38,424 nt of DNA, from positions 1-38,424 of IMG/VR virus record IMGVR_UViG_3300033141_000652. The stretch is one strand, 5' to 3'. A program made the translations under genes and the position numbers. The stretch comes from a virus. The notes beneath the pieces were generated by a model. That model was not told where the DNA came from, made no database searches, and worked only from the letters and a program-made list of their open reading frames with translations. Below are positions 6,960 through 13,014 of the stretch, one piece after another; within the stretch, counting starts at the first letter, position 1, and each line of letters opens with the position of its first letter.

Positions 6960-6988
6960 TTGACTTTTTGTGTGCTGTGTGGTATAAT
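6960..6988 (+). promoter_or_regulatory. Sigma-70-type promoter
   Basis: TTGACT at 6960-6965, a 17-base spacer and TATAAT at 6983-6988. Only one base differs from the consensus hexamers. It lies 53 bases upstream of the gene at 7042, which has a strong ribosome binding site, and should drive the second replication block and the structured RNAs downstream. Confidence 0.85.
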
Positions 6989-6993
6989 ATACT

Positions 6994-7014
6994 CACAACT
7001 GGTTCACAGTGGTG
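6994..7014. promoter_or_regulatory. Operator-like inverted repeat in the initially transcribed region
   Basis: CACAACTG at 6994-7001 and CAGTGGTG at 7007-7014 are complementary with one mismatch around GTTCA. It starts 6 bases after the -10 box, where a bound repressor would block the promoter. GTTCACA inside it reappears, inverted, at the same distance from the promoter at 17894. Confidence 0.45.
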
Positions 7015-7041
7015 GACTAAAAATAAACAAAGGAGGGCTAT

Positions 7042-7818
7042 ATGCCTAACGAAAAAGGGTTTGCTGATTCAACAGCAGAGGCTTCTGTAAGTGGTTCATT
7101 CAAAGATGTGAAGCGTGTACGTGGCCTAATCATTGACATGAACAAAATCCCACCCAGAGAATTTGATGGAGAAAGTAAGTGGGAACCTAAGGAACAAATA
7201 CAAGTAGACTTGGACGATGCTGTGGTACTCGCTACGTTCTCAGGAGACGAGCCGCCAGACCTAAAGGACAACAAGTTTACAATATATGTTCCTTACCAAA
7301 CAGCAGAAAATACAGCGAGGGGCAAAACACCTAGCGCCAACAGTATCTACATGAAATGTTTTGTTGCTTCATCGGAAGAACTTGGTATGGCCGAAACAGG
7401 AGAAAAAGTAAGGCCATTGTCAAGGATTGGAACCTATGTTACTCTCGAACGCATGTCGGTGGAACTGTTCAAGACTTACAAGAAAGACGACATGGGCAAC
7501 ATAATGATTGACGATGAAGGCAACAAGATACTGGAACCAATATACTCCGCAAATTCAGATGGTATCCCGTACTCTGGTGCATGGTGCTTTGTTGGTGATG
7601 AAGGTGCGGACTCCACTGGCGTAAAGGATTACCTTGTAAACTTACTTACATACAACGGTGGCCTAAATAAACAAGCTGCCCTGCGTGTACTACTTACAGA
7701 CAACCGTGCGAAACAGTTCCCCGAGTACAAGGAAGCATTGCAGAATGGAACTTTAGCGGAACTGTTAGGATTGGAGATTGATGCTAATGGAGTCTTCAAA
7801 CAAGCCGAAGCTAGTTAG
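7042..7818 (+). CDS. Conserved phage protein, possible ssDNA-binding protein
   Basis: 258 residues, first gene behind the 6960 promoter, with AAAGGAGGG ahead of ATG. The N-terminal region (about 15-130) alternates short strands and charged loops (RGLIIDMNKIPPREF, VVLATFSG, FTIYVPY). The rest includes a segment rich in Gly/Asp and a C-terminal helical part (VKDYLVNLL, QAALRVLLTDNRAKQF). Position directly upstream of a Cas4-like exonuclease and the strong expression signals fit an OB-fold ssDNA-binding protein, but no diagnostic motif is visible and the C-terminus lacks the acidic tip of bacterial SSB. The following gene overlaps it. Confidence 0.6.
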   Translation: MPNEKGFADSTAEASVSGSFKDVKRVRGLIIDMNKIPPREFDGESKWEPKEQIQVDLDDAVVLATFSGDEPPDLKDNKFTIYVPYQTAENTARGKTPSANSIYMKCFVASSEELGMAETGEKVRPLSRIGTYVTLERMSVELFKTYKKDDMGNIMIDDEGNKILEPIYSANSDGIPYSGAWCFVGDEGADSTGVKDYLVNLLTYNGGLNKQAALRVLLTDNRAKQFPEYKEALQNGTLAELLGLEIDANGVFKQAEAS

Positions 7819-8047
7819 AATACATTGGCTTGATACCACGTCATTCCTTGGCTGGTATTCCCCTGAATTAGCAAGTAAACAAAAATCCATGATTGCTGTA
7901 GCCATAGGCTTCTTAGTAGAAGAAACAGACAACGATGTTGTCCTATCTATGATGGTGGCTGAGGATGGTGATGTTAATACGTTATCCGTCATACCAAAAG
8001 TAAGCATAATATCTATGGATATAGTAGAGGAAGTAAAATGGAAATAA
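7781..8047 (+). CDS. Conserved small phage protein
   Basis: 88 residues from ATG 7781 (ATG 7787 and TTG 7778 are alternatives; TTGGAG at 7771-7776 favours 7781 or 7787). It overlaps the 3' end of the upstream gene by about 38 bases and the start of the exonuclease gene by 10. The layout W-x-D-T-T-S-F-x-G-W, then AIGFLVEETDNDVVLS and a SVIPKVSI ending matches a recurrent phage family of unknown function. Overlaps at both ends imply translational coupling. Confidence 0.65.
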   Translation: MLMESSNKPKLVRIHWLDTTSFLGWYSPELASKQKSMIAVAIGFLVEETDNDVVLSMMVAEDGDVNTLSVIPKVSIISMDIVEEVKWK

Positions 8048-8721
8048 CTGAATCACCAGAATTCAGGGCAGAGCTAATAACCATGATGCGTGAGCGTGAG
8101 TTTACAAATAGAACTGGCGTTCACATGTCCGACCTGAATTATTGTCTTAACAAGCAGGCGTTGCGGAAACTACAACCCAAAGAAGATTCTGAGCAAGATA
8201 TTTTAATCTTTAGTTTGGGGTGGGCAACGCAACGCTGGCTAACAGGGCAGGACGACGAGCCTGGCATCGAGAAAGATGGAATCATTGTAACCTGCGATGC
8301 GCTAAAAGACTCTGTGCCTTGGGAATTAAAGGCTACATACCAGTCGTCTAATCGACCAATAGAGGACAACCACGCGTGGATACGTCAAATAAAAGCGCAA
8401 TGCTACGTGAAATCCTGTCTAACTGCCTACCTCAGCAGGTTTGAATTAGCTGGTGACTATGGAAGCTTTTATCCACGGGGTTCCACGAAAGAAGAGAAGA
8501 ACCTTTACCGAGAAGAACATCCACGTCCAACGCTACATGCGTACAAATTGACGTTTACACCCAAAGAACTTGAGGACAACTGGTCATGGTTTAAGAGCCG
8601 CCGAGTAGAATACTTAAAAATACTTGAAACAGAGGAGTTGTTGAAACCAATACTTGCTTTGCCCCCAGGCGGCTCATACGAGTGCGGCTATTGTCATTAC
8701 CAAGAAGAATGTAAAAGGTAG
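8038..8721 (+). CDS. Cas4-like PD-(D/E)XK exonuclease with Fe-S cluster ligands
   Basis: 227 residues. The N-terminal HMSDLNYC supplies the first Cys (36). The nuclease core shows CDAL (Asp87) followed by WELKAT (Glu96, Lys98), then a helix IRQIKAQCYV at the place of the QxxxY motif. The C-terminus has CGYCHYQEEC (Cys216, 219, 225), completing four Cys for a [4Fe-4S] cluster as in Cas4/AddB-type nucleases. These enzymes resect DNA ends and, in phages, work with a single-strand annealing protein or RecA-like partner; a Sak4-like ATPase is encoded at 13015. No Cas1 or Cas2 is nearby, so a CRISPR role is unlikely. Confidence 0.85.
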   Translation: MEITESPEFRAELITMMREREFTNRTGVHMSDLNYCLNKQALRKLQPKEDSEQDILIFSLGWATQRWLTGQDDEPGIEKDGIIVTCDALKDSVPWELKATYQSSNRPIEDNHAWIRQIKAQCYVKSCLTAYLSRFELAGDYGSFYPRGSTKEEKNLYREEHPRPTLHAYKLTFTPKELEDNWSWFKSRRVEYLKILETEELLKPILALPPGGSYECGYCHYQEECKR

Positions 8722-8754
8722 TTATAAGTATTTATGGTCGTTAAGGGAGGAAGT

Positions 8755-9264
8755 ATGAAACTAATTGAAGCACTCAAACAAATCAAGGACATGGAGAAAA
8801 AAGCAGATGATTTACGAGCAAAGGTGAGTAAGCATTCTGCCCATTTGAACACCGAAACACCTGTCTATGTTGACCAGAAAAAGCAGGTCAGAGAATGGAT
8901 ACAGGCGCATTCGGATATCCTCAAGGAAATTCTCCGGTTGCGGATTGCTATTCAGCGAACCAATCTTGAAACTGATGTCACGATAGAACTTGGCGGCAAG
9001 AACGTCACAAAGACAATAGCTGAGTGGATACACCGGAGACGTGACCTTGCTAGGGATGAGGCTACTATGTGGGCACAACTCACTGACCGCAACCTAAAGG
9101 AAGGTTTTGCCCAAGATTCCCAACAGCAACAGGTGGAAGTAAAGATAGTGCGATGCTACGACCCAGCAGAGCGTGATGAGAAGCGGTCTGTGTTTGAGTC
9201 TGAACCTTCCATTATTGACGGCAAACTTGAGGTAGTTAATGCTGTTACTGATTTAATCGAGTAA
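8755..9264 (+). CDS. DIP1984/DUF6847-like coiled-coil protein
   Basis: 169 residues from ATG 8755, chosen because AAGGGAGGAAG lies just upstream (8734 would add seven residues). Starts MKLIEALKQIKDMEKKADDL, then long charged helices with a turn near residues 73-90 (IQRTNLETDV). That order (MKL-x-EAL start, coiled coil, I-x-x-x-N segment, second helix with RRRDLARDEA) fits the DIP1984/DUF6847 family of unknown function found in phages and bacteria. The last 50 residues are extra. It is the last gene before the structured-RNA region. Confidence 0.65.
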   Translation: MKLIEALKQIKDMEKKADDLRAKVSKHSAHLNTETPVYVDQKKQVREWIQAHSDILKEILRLRIAIQRTNLETDVTIELGGKNVTKTIAEWIHRRRDLARDEATMWAQLTDRNLKEGFAQDSQQQQVEVKIVRCYDPAERDEKRSVFESEPSIIDGKLEVVNAVTDLIE

Positions 9265-9308
9265 GGAGGATTACCCTACAAGCAGAGATAAAAACTGGTA
9301 AAAAGGAA

Positions 9309-9560
9309 GCGTGAGATATAGACGTACATATATCATTGCTTATCACGCAATAATAATAGTACAACGTTATGTGGGTTGTATTAGTGAAAAGTTAAAGGAA
9401 GTAAGGTTTAAGTCTCACGGAAGCAAGGCTCAGATAAATCAAGGCAGTATGGAGAACGGTAGTAAGGCAGAACCCCGAAGCTGAGTCGGAGGGAATGACC
9501 TCAAGAAAGTTATGTTTCTTCCTTTAGTCCCAGAACTTTTGAGGCTTCCTGCTTGGGAGG
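9309..9560 (+). ncRNA. Structured RNA candidate U (upstream segment)
   Basis: Non-coding stretch after the 8755 gene. Visible helices: GCGTGA 9309-9314 with TCACGC 9343-9348, enclosing GATATA 9315-9320 with TATATC 9329-9334; AGTACAAC 9358-9365 with GTTGTATT 9375-9382; GGCTCAG 9427-9433 with CTGAGTC 9481-9487; CCTCAA 9499-9504 with TTGAGG 9539-9544. CGTGAGA 9310-9316 can also pair with TCTCACG 9413-9419, which would break the first helix, so two conformations are possible. No open frame of coding character was seen. It may be an independent RNA or the 5' domain of the element that follows. Confidence 0.5.
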
Positions 9561-9584
9561 GTTAATCAAATAATAAAACTCTAG

Positions 9585-10041
9585 TAAGGAGTTAATTGAA
9601 TAGTGCTGGTGCGTTAAAGCGTAGGAACCTGCTACGTCACTTTGAGAAACGTTAAATGCGGAAGAAAGTGCAGCCAGCACAAGGAGTGCAACTTAATAGT
9701 GGTGTGCTGGTGGTGGAATTAGAAGCAGGTAGTTGTAGCAGCATCAATAAGTCTAACTATCCTCTAAGGAAACGTAAATCCAGCACAAGTGCCAGTTACC
9801 TGAAAGACTGACGTATGTCGGATTGAGTAGGGGCGAGGCTCATCATAGCGTAGCCTAATGGACTTGGCTACTAACTGGCACAAACCTGAGACTGAGGGTG
9901 TCCGTGGTCGGTGGTGACTTTCGAGAAACCACAAGTGATTATGAGGGACAAACGGCGTGGGTGTTAGGTCTCAGGAAGGTCAGGTGTGGTGCAATAGGAA
10001 AGTTAAATGGTGTTGTCCTCAGTACACCAGCCTCACCTGAC
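9585..10041 (+). ncRNA. Large structured RNA element, copy A
   Basis: Five helices are visible in a row: P1 GTGCTGG 9603-9609 with CCAGCAC 9674-9680; a second P1-type helix 9704-9710 with 9780-9786; P2 GTGCCAGTTA 9789-9798 with TAACTGGCAC 9872-9881; P3 CCTGAGAC 9885-9892 with GTCTCAGG 9968-9975; P4 GTCAGGTG 9979-9986 with CACCTGAC 10034-10041, extended by TGGTG 9987-9991 with CACCA 10025-10029. Inner hairpins include CGTAG/CTACG, CACTTT/AAAGTG, GTAGCC/GGCTAC and GTGGT/ACCAC. Copy B repeats the stems and linkers but not the loops. It does not match any RNA family that I can place; GOLLD- or ROOL-type phage RNAs are comparisons by size only. Confidence 0.7.
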
Positions 10042-10056
10042 TACCAGAATAAAGGA
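10029..10056 (+). repeat. 28-bp direct repeat, left copy
   Basis: Matches 10238-10265 at 27 of 28 positions. It holds the 3' arm of helix P4 (CACCTGAC 10034-10041) and the ribosome binding region of the zinc-ribbon gene at 10063. The two copies bracket that gene. Confidence 0.85.
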
Positions 10057-10062
10057 GATAAA

Positions 10063-10239
10063 ATGAAGATTACTAATAGGGAACGGCAATTACCAGCTAG
10101 GTCTAAGTGCACTGATGTTATATGCCCCGCTTGCAACATTGAATGTATTGGTGAGGTAGCCGTCGGGCAATTGGATATCCATTGTAATTATTGCGGTCAT
10201 AATTGGCGAGTTGATACCAAGGGTAAACCTATATTCTAG
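10063..10239 (+). CDS. 58-aa zinc-ribbon protein between the RNA copies
   Basis: ATG at 10063 follows AAAGGAGATAAA. The product has VICPACN and CNYCGHNWRVD about 30 residues apart, a zinc ribbon ending in a short basic/aromatic strand, as in many nucleic-acid-binding ribbons. The frame is open further upstream to 9898, but that part lies in structured RNA and has no ribosome binding site. The gene is bracketed by 28-bp direct repeats, the right copy starting inside its stop codon. A role in binding the neighbouring RNA is only a guess from position. Confidence 0.7.
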   Translation: MKITNRERQLPARSKCTDVICPACNIECIGEVAVGQLDIHCNYCGHNWRVDTKGKPIF

Positions 10240-10265
10240 CCTCACCTGACTACCGGAATAAAGGA
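10238..10265 (+). repeat. 28-bp direct repeat, right copy
   Basis: Differs from the left copy at one base (G for A at 10255). Carries CACCTGAC at 10243-10250, which can replace 10034-10041 as the 3' arm of P4. RNA copy B begins 2 bases later. Confidence 0.85.
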
Positions 10266-10266
10266 A

Positions 10267-10658
10267 TAAGGAGTTAATTGAATAGTGCTGGTGTTCTGTA
10301 TATCGGACACGTTAGAAGCGGGAAGCGGTAGCACCGTGAGAACCGCCCCGTGTAGCGCACGGGAATAGGACTGACAGGCAGTATAAAGTCCGAGCCAGCA
10401 CAGGTGCTAGTTACTTTTAGAGGCTCACGCTAGGTATCGTGATATATGGGTTGAAACTGTACGGGCATACCCCTCTAACTGGCACAGACCTGAGATGGGA
10501 AGACAGATGTAATGGTTTATCTATGTGGGGTGTGCTCTATGAGAGCGGACTGCCAATAGTGGGGTCTCAGGTCACAAGGTCAGGTGGGGTGCAAAAGTCT
10601 ATAGCACTTAGGGGGCATGGCCTGAAAAACGGACAGAACCCCCCAGCCCCACCTGACC
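10267..10658 (+). ncRNA. Large structured RNA element, copy B
   Basis: The first 27 bases (10267-10293) are identical to 9585-9611 of copy A. Helices: P1 GTGCTGG 10285-10291 with CCAGCAC 10395-10401; P2 GTGCTAGTTA 10404-10413 with TAACTGGCAC 10476-10485 (one G-U where A has G-C); P3 GACCTGAGA 10487-10495 with TCTCAGGTC 10565-10573; P4 a 12-bp helix 10578-10589 with 10647-10658. P1 encloses CCCGTG/CACGGG (10347-10352/10358-10363), GGACT/AGTCC (10368-10372/10387-10391) and GCGG/CCGC. P3 encloses GCTCT-ATG-AGAGC. Only one P1 domain is present, against two in copy A. Loop sequences are unrelated to A, so the pairing rather than the sequence is kept. Confidence 0.7.
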
Positions 10659-10678
10659 ACTACTTAGGAGATTGAGAG

Positions 10679-11008
10679 ATGAAATTCAGAAAGAAACCTG
10701 TGGTAATTGAGGCTATGCAGTTTGATGGTTCTCACTCATCTGCCGAGGAAATCATAGAGTGGGTAAATAAGGCAACTGGATTTATTTCAGGCCGAGTATA
10801 CTATATTTTTCTCCGAGAAACAAGAAATGGGGCAATCCGTTATGAACGGTGCCCCGTCTCCGAAGCTCTTATATATGAAGAGGATAGAAGGGATGCAACT
10901 GTGGTAAAACAGAGAGCAAAGAACAATGCTGTTTATAGATGGGTGTTTCGTGTTCCTATTGGAACAGTTTGCCATAACCTATCAATAGATTTAGATAATT
11001 TGAGGTAG
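10679..11008 (+). CDS. Conserved phage protein (KPVVIEA family)
   Basis: 109 residues; TTAGGAGATTGAG precedes ATG. The opening MKFRKKPVVIEAMQFDG is the hallmark of a very widespread small phage protein of unknown function (remembered pattern K-P-V-x-I-E-A-x-Q). Family members usually run 80-130 residues, so this is complete. It follows RNA copy B directly, with its ribosome binding site about 10 bases after P4, so folding of P4 could affect its translation. Confidence 0.75.
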   Translation: MKFRKKPVVIEAMQFDGSHSSAEEIIEWVNKATGFISGRVYYIFLRETRNGAIRYERCPVSEALIYEEDRRDATVVKQRAKNNAVYRWVFRVPIGTVCHNLSIDLDNLR

Positions 11009-11061
11009 TAGACTTTATAAACAGTTGCTACTCACCTGAAAGAGAATGGACTGGAGGGATA
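11006..11061 (+). pseudogene. Gene scar: internally deleted copy of the following gene
   Basis: 11007-11036 matches 11217-11246 of the next gene (VVxFINxCYS) at most positions. It then jumps to a stretch, 11036-11061, that matches the end of that gene (CCTGAAAGAGAA-GGA-GGAGRGATA). The middle, about 70 bases, is missing. This looks like the remnant of a tandem duplicate reduced by an internal deletion, and it now supplies the ribosome binding site of the intact gene. Confidence 0.55.
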
Positions 11062-11343
11062 ATGGAAGCTAAAGATACAGTGATGGATGAATCTACGCTC
11101 CACAAAGTAGCCCAGCGAACCATGATGGATAAATACCCCGCTCAATTAAAGGCAATAGCGGAGATACAGGCTGAAATCACAGCGCCTATCTTTGAAAAGA
11201 TTGGTATGCAGAGAGTAGTAAACTTTATAAATAAATGCTACTCCTTCCCGATACGTCCTGCTGATGGTATACAGTATTGGGATACCTGGATACCCAGAGA
11301 GAAATGGAAAGCCTTCCTGAAAGAGAACGGATTGGAGAGATAA
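11062..11343 (+). CDS. Hypothetical small phage protein
   Basis: 93 residues; TGGAGGGATA precedes ATG. Helical N-terminus (STLHKVAQRTMMDKYP), then KIGMQRVVNFINKCYS and a tail with WIPREKWKAFLKENG. No domain recognised. The 53 bases before it are a shortened copy of its own 3' part, evidence of a past tandem duplication. Confidence 0.65.
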   Translation: MEAKDTVMDESTLHKVAQRTMMDKYPAQLKAIAEIQAEITAPIFEKIGMQRVVNFINKCYSFPIRPADGIQYWDTWIPREKWKAFLKENGLER

Positions 11344-11344
11344 G

Positions 11345-11509
11345 ATGTTTGATTACAGGGTAGTTCATACGTGCGGATACGGGATGGTAGATAGTTTTAA
11401 CGAGGAGTACGAGTGTGGCGAGCCAGCTCCCTATGAAGTGTGGTGGGGTGACAGTTCAATGTTTGTGTGCAATAAGCACTTTGACTTTATCCGAGCAATG
11501 GAGGGTTAA
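11345..11509 (+). CDS. 54-aa hypothetical protein
   Basis: ATG at 11345 lies 1 base after the previous stop; GGAGAGATA in the upstream gene is its ribosome binding site. Acidic and aromatic (EEYECGEPAPYEVWWG) with three spaced Cys. Unknown function. The stop abuts the next ATG. Confidence 0.55.
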   Translation: MFDYRVVHTCGYGMVDSFNEEYECGEPAPYEVWWGDSSMFVCNKHFDFIRAMEG

Positions 11510-11569
11510 ATGTGGTCAATTAAATACTACACATCTCCCCTACCGCGAGCCACTAAGGAGTTGATATGA
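11510..11569 (+). CDS. Possible 19-aa peptide
   Basis: ATG at 11510 overlaps the TAA of the upstream gene, and GGAGGG is placed 11 bases before it. The stop overlaps the next ATG (ATGA). Its last codons (KELI) also form the ribosome binding site of the next gene. May exist only to couple translation. Confidence 0.35.
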   Translation: MWSIKYYTSPLPRATKELI

Positions 11570-11709
11570 TTTGGTATACGTCTACTGTCTATTATCCTGC
11601 TTACTATGTGCTGCGCCCAAGGAACACCACAGCAGACAATAATGATTCTTGGGAACTAAAACCAGCAACATTAAACCTAGACACTGGTTATATTGAGGAG
11701 TTGATATGA
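11566..11709 (+). CDS. 47-aa hypothetical protein
   Basis: Start ATG 11566 behind AAGGAGTTGAT. Tyr-rich N-terminus (MIWYTSTVYYPAYYVLRPRN), then a polar C-terminus ending EELI. The final bases, GGAGTTGATATGA, repeat the junction at 11558-11570 exactly, so two successive genes share the same coupled stop/start module. Confidence 0.5.
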   Translation: MIWYTSTVYYPAYYVLRPRNTTADNNDSWELKPATLNLDTGYIEELI

Positions 11710-11984
11710 GCGCACCAGCACAGACTTATTTTTGCGGCAATGGGCATATAATCCTGGAATTGGGGCATGGTGAAGTGATATTTGATGATATCCCCCCTTG
11801 CTCCCACTGCGATAACAAGAACGTTTACGTGACACTTGAATGGCACGACTATGGGGATAAAGATGTGTCTCACACCCCGATAAGCAGAGAGACTAAGGTA
11901 ATTGACATTCCTGTGTATGACATATCTAATCTCAAAGAACGTCAGGGGGATGGCATTGGCGGGACAAATGAAAGGCTTTTGTAG
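11706..11984 (+). CDS. Hypothetical protein with Cys-rich metal-binding segment
   Basis: 92 residues. ATG 11706 overlaps the upstream stop and uses GAGGAGTTGAT. Contains FCGNGHIILE and PPCSHCDNKN, a likely zinc-binding pair set as in rubredoxin-type ribbons (CxNGH with CxxCxN), typical of a recurring small phage protein. Overlaps the 30-aa ORF at 11968. Confidence 0.6.
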   Translation: MSAPAQTYFCGNGHIILELGHGEVIFDDIPPCSHCDNKNVYVTLEWHDYGDKDVSHTPISRETKVIDIPVYDISNLKERQGDGIGGTNERLL

Positions 11985-12060
11985 TAAATGCGGGCAACCG
12001 CTGAAGAAGGGCAATATCAATTTCGGCCAATATTTCAGATTGAAAAATGAGAAAGATTAA
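11968..12060 (+). CDS. 30-aa Cys-pair microprotein
   Basis: ATG 11968 lies within the end of the upstream gene and the stop lies within the start of the YopX gene. The product is MKGFCSKCGQPLKKGN plus a basic tail: a single CxxCG zinc knuckle. Overlap at both ends suggests coupling, or a chance frame. Confidence 0.4.
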   Translation: MKGFCSKCGQPLKKGNINFGQYFRLKNEKD

Positions 12061-12427
12061 GTTTAGAGCATGGGATAAGACTACAAATACAATGTATCCT
12101 AATGTAGAACAAAGATTGGATTTATTTTTGTATAATCGTGATATGGAGATTATGCAGTATACTGGCTTGCTTGATAATCAGGGCAAGGAAGTATATGATG
12201 GGGACATACTCAGTGTAGAAGTGAAACTAGGGCTTGGGGATATCGACCAAACATATACTGTGTTTGTCAGATGGGATGATAAGCGTTCTGGTTGGGTATT
12301 CCAAAGAGTAGATATGGATACATATCTTAAGCCCAGTGAATGGGTGTCTGAGTGCAATGTCATTGGTAACATCTACGAAAACCTAGAGCTTTACAATATC
12401 GTACAAAATAAGGGGGTTGAAAGGTGA
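12047..12427 (+). CDS. YopX family protein (copy 1)
   Basis: 126 residues. Diagnostic order: MRKIKFRAWDK at the N-terminus, MQYTGLLDNQGKEVYDGDIL in the middle and VIGNIYENLEL at the end. YopX proteins are widespread in phages of Gram-positive and other bacteria; their function is unknown. Overlaps the second YopX gene as GTGA. Confidence 0.9.
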   Translation: MRKIKFRAWDKTTNTMYPNVEQRLDLFLYNRDMEIMQYTGLLDNQGKEVYDGDILSVEVKLGLGDIDQTYTVFVRWDDKRSGWVFQRVDMDTYLKPSEWVSECNVIGNIYENLELYNIVQNKGVER

Positions 12428-12798
12428 GGGAGATTAAGTTTAGGGTGTGGAACGAACGGCGATGGTTACATGATTGGGAATATGCAATTAAACCAGATGG
12501 TAAGGTAATGCTATATGAACCGCTAGATGATGAGTGGGTGACTGAATTTCCTTATGTCGTTACCTTATCTTGGTACACTGGCCTCAAGGACAAGAACGGT
12601 AGAGAGATTTACGAAGGAGATATAGTTGAACTCTATAAGTATCAAGGGGAAGCATTATATTGTCTTGCTCTCACGACAGTAGTCAAGTGGAATGAAACAG
12701 GGTTGAACTTCAATATCTGGCTTCCACAGGATGGGAAAGAATTCTGGAAAGTGGCTAGCAACATCTACGAAATCGTGCAAAGTAAGGATGAAAAATAA
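12424..12798 (+). CDS. YopX family protein (copy 2)
   Basis: 124 residues from GTG 12424, which overlaps the stop of copy 1. Keeps REIKFRVWNE, YTGLKDKNGREIYEGDIV and SNIYEIV. Identity with copy 1 is limited outside these motifs, so the duplication is old or the two came separately. The stop abuts the next ATG. Confidence 0.9.
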   Translation: MREIKFRVWNERRWLHDWEYAIKPDGKVMLYEPLDDEWVTEFPYVVTLSWYTGLKDKNGREIYEGDIVELYKYQGEALYCLALTTVVKWNETGLNFNIWLPQDGKEFWKVASNIYEIVQSKDEK

Positions 12799-12959
12799 TG
12801 GAAGTTGAGTTTGGTTACGTAGAATGTCAGGTATGTGGTAAACCAGTAGAGGTAATGGTACCTTACAAGGGGTGTGTGACCTGCGATGATTGCCTAGAGC
12901 GTGAAGCTAAATATCCCAGTAGCTGGACAATTGGGCATGAGGATTTTAATAGACAGTGA
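12798..12959 (+). CDS. 53-aa zinc-ribbon microprotein
   Basis: ATG 12798 overlaps the stop of the second YopX gene (TAATG). CQVCG and CVTCDDC are spaced as in a zinc ribbon, followed by an acidic/aromatic tail. Closes the run of small genes before the recombination/polymerase block. Confidence 0.6.
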   Translation: MEVEFGYVECQVCGKPVEVMVPYKGCVTCDDCLEREAKYPSSWTIGHEDFNRQ

Positions 12960-13014
12960 AAAGACACGGTTAAAATAGAATTATACTTTAGAAAATAAAC
13001 AGGGGGATTTATTA

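Noticed and set aside
9311-9325. Group I intron-like AGATATAG core
   Set aside because: Only a short match; the other conserved P, Q and R segments are missing, and no exon is interrupted.
9898-10239. 113-codon open frame covering the end of RNA element A and the zinc-ribbon gene
   Set aside because: Only the part from ATG 10063 has a ribosome binding site and zinc-ribbon sequence. Upstream codons lie in paired stems P3 and P4 and look non-coding.
12960-13014. Possible promoter before the Sak4-like gene
   Set aside because: TATACT at 12982-12987 has no -35 partner at proper spacing; transcription from 6960 would suffice.
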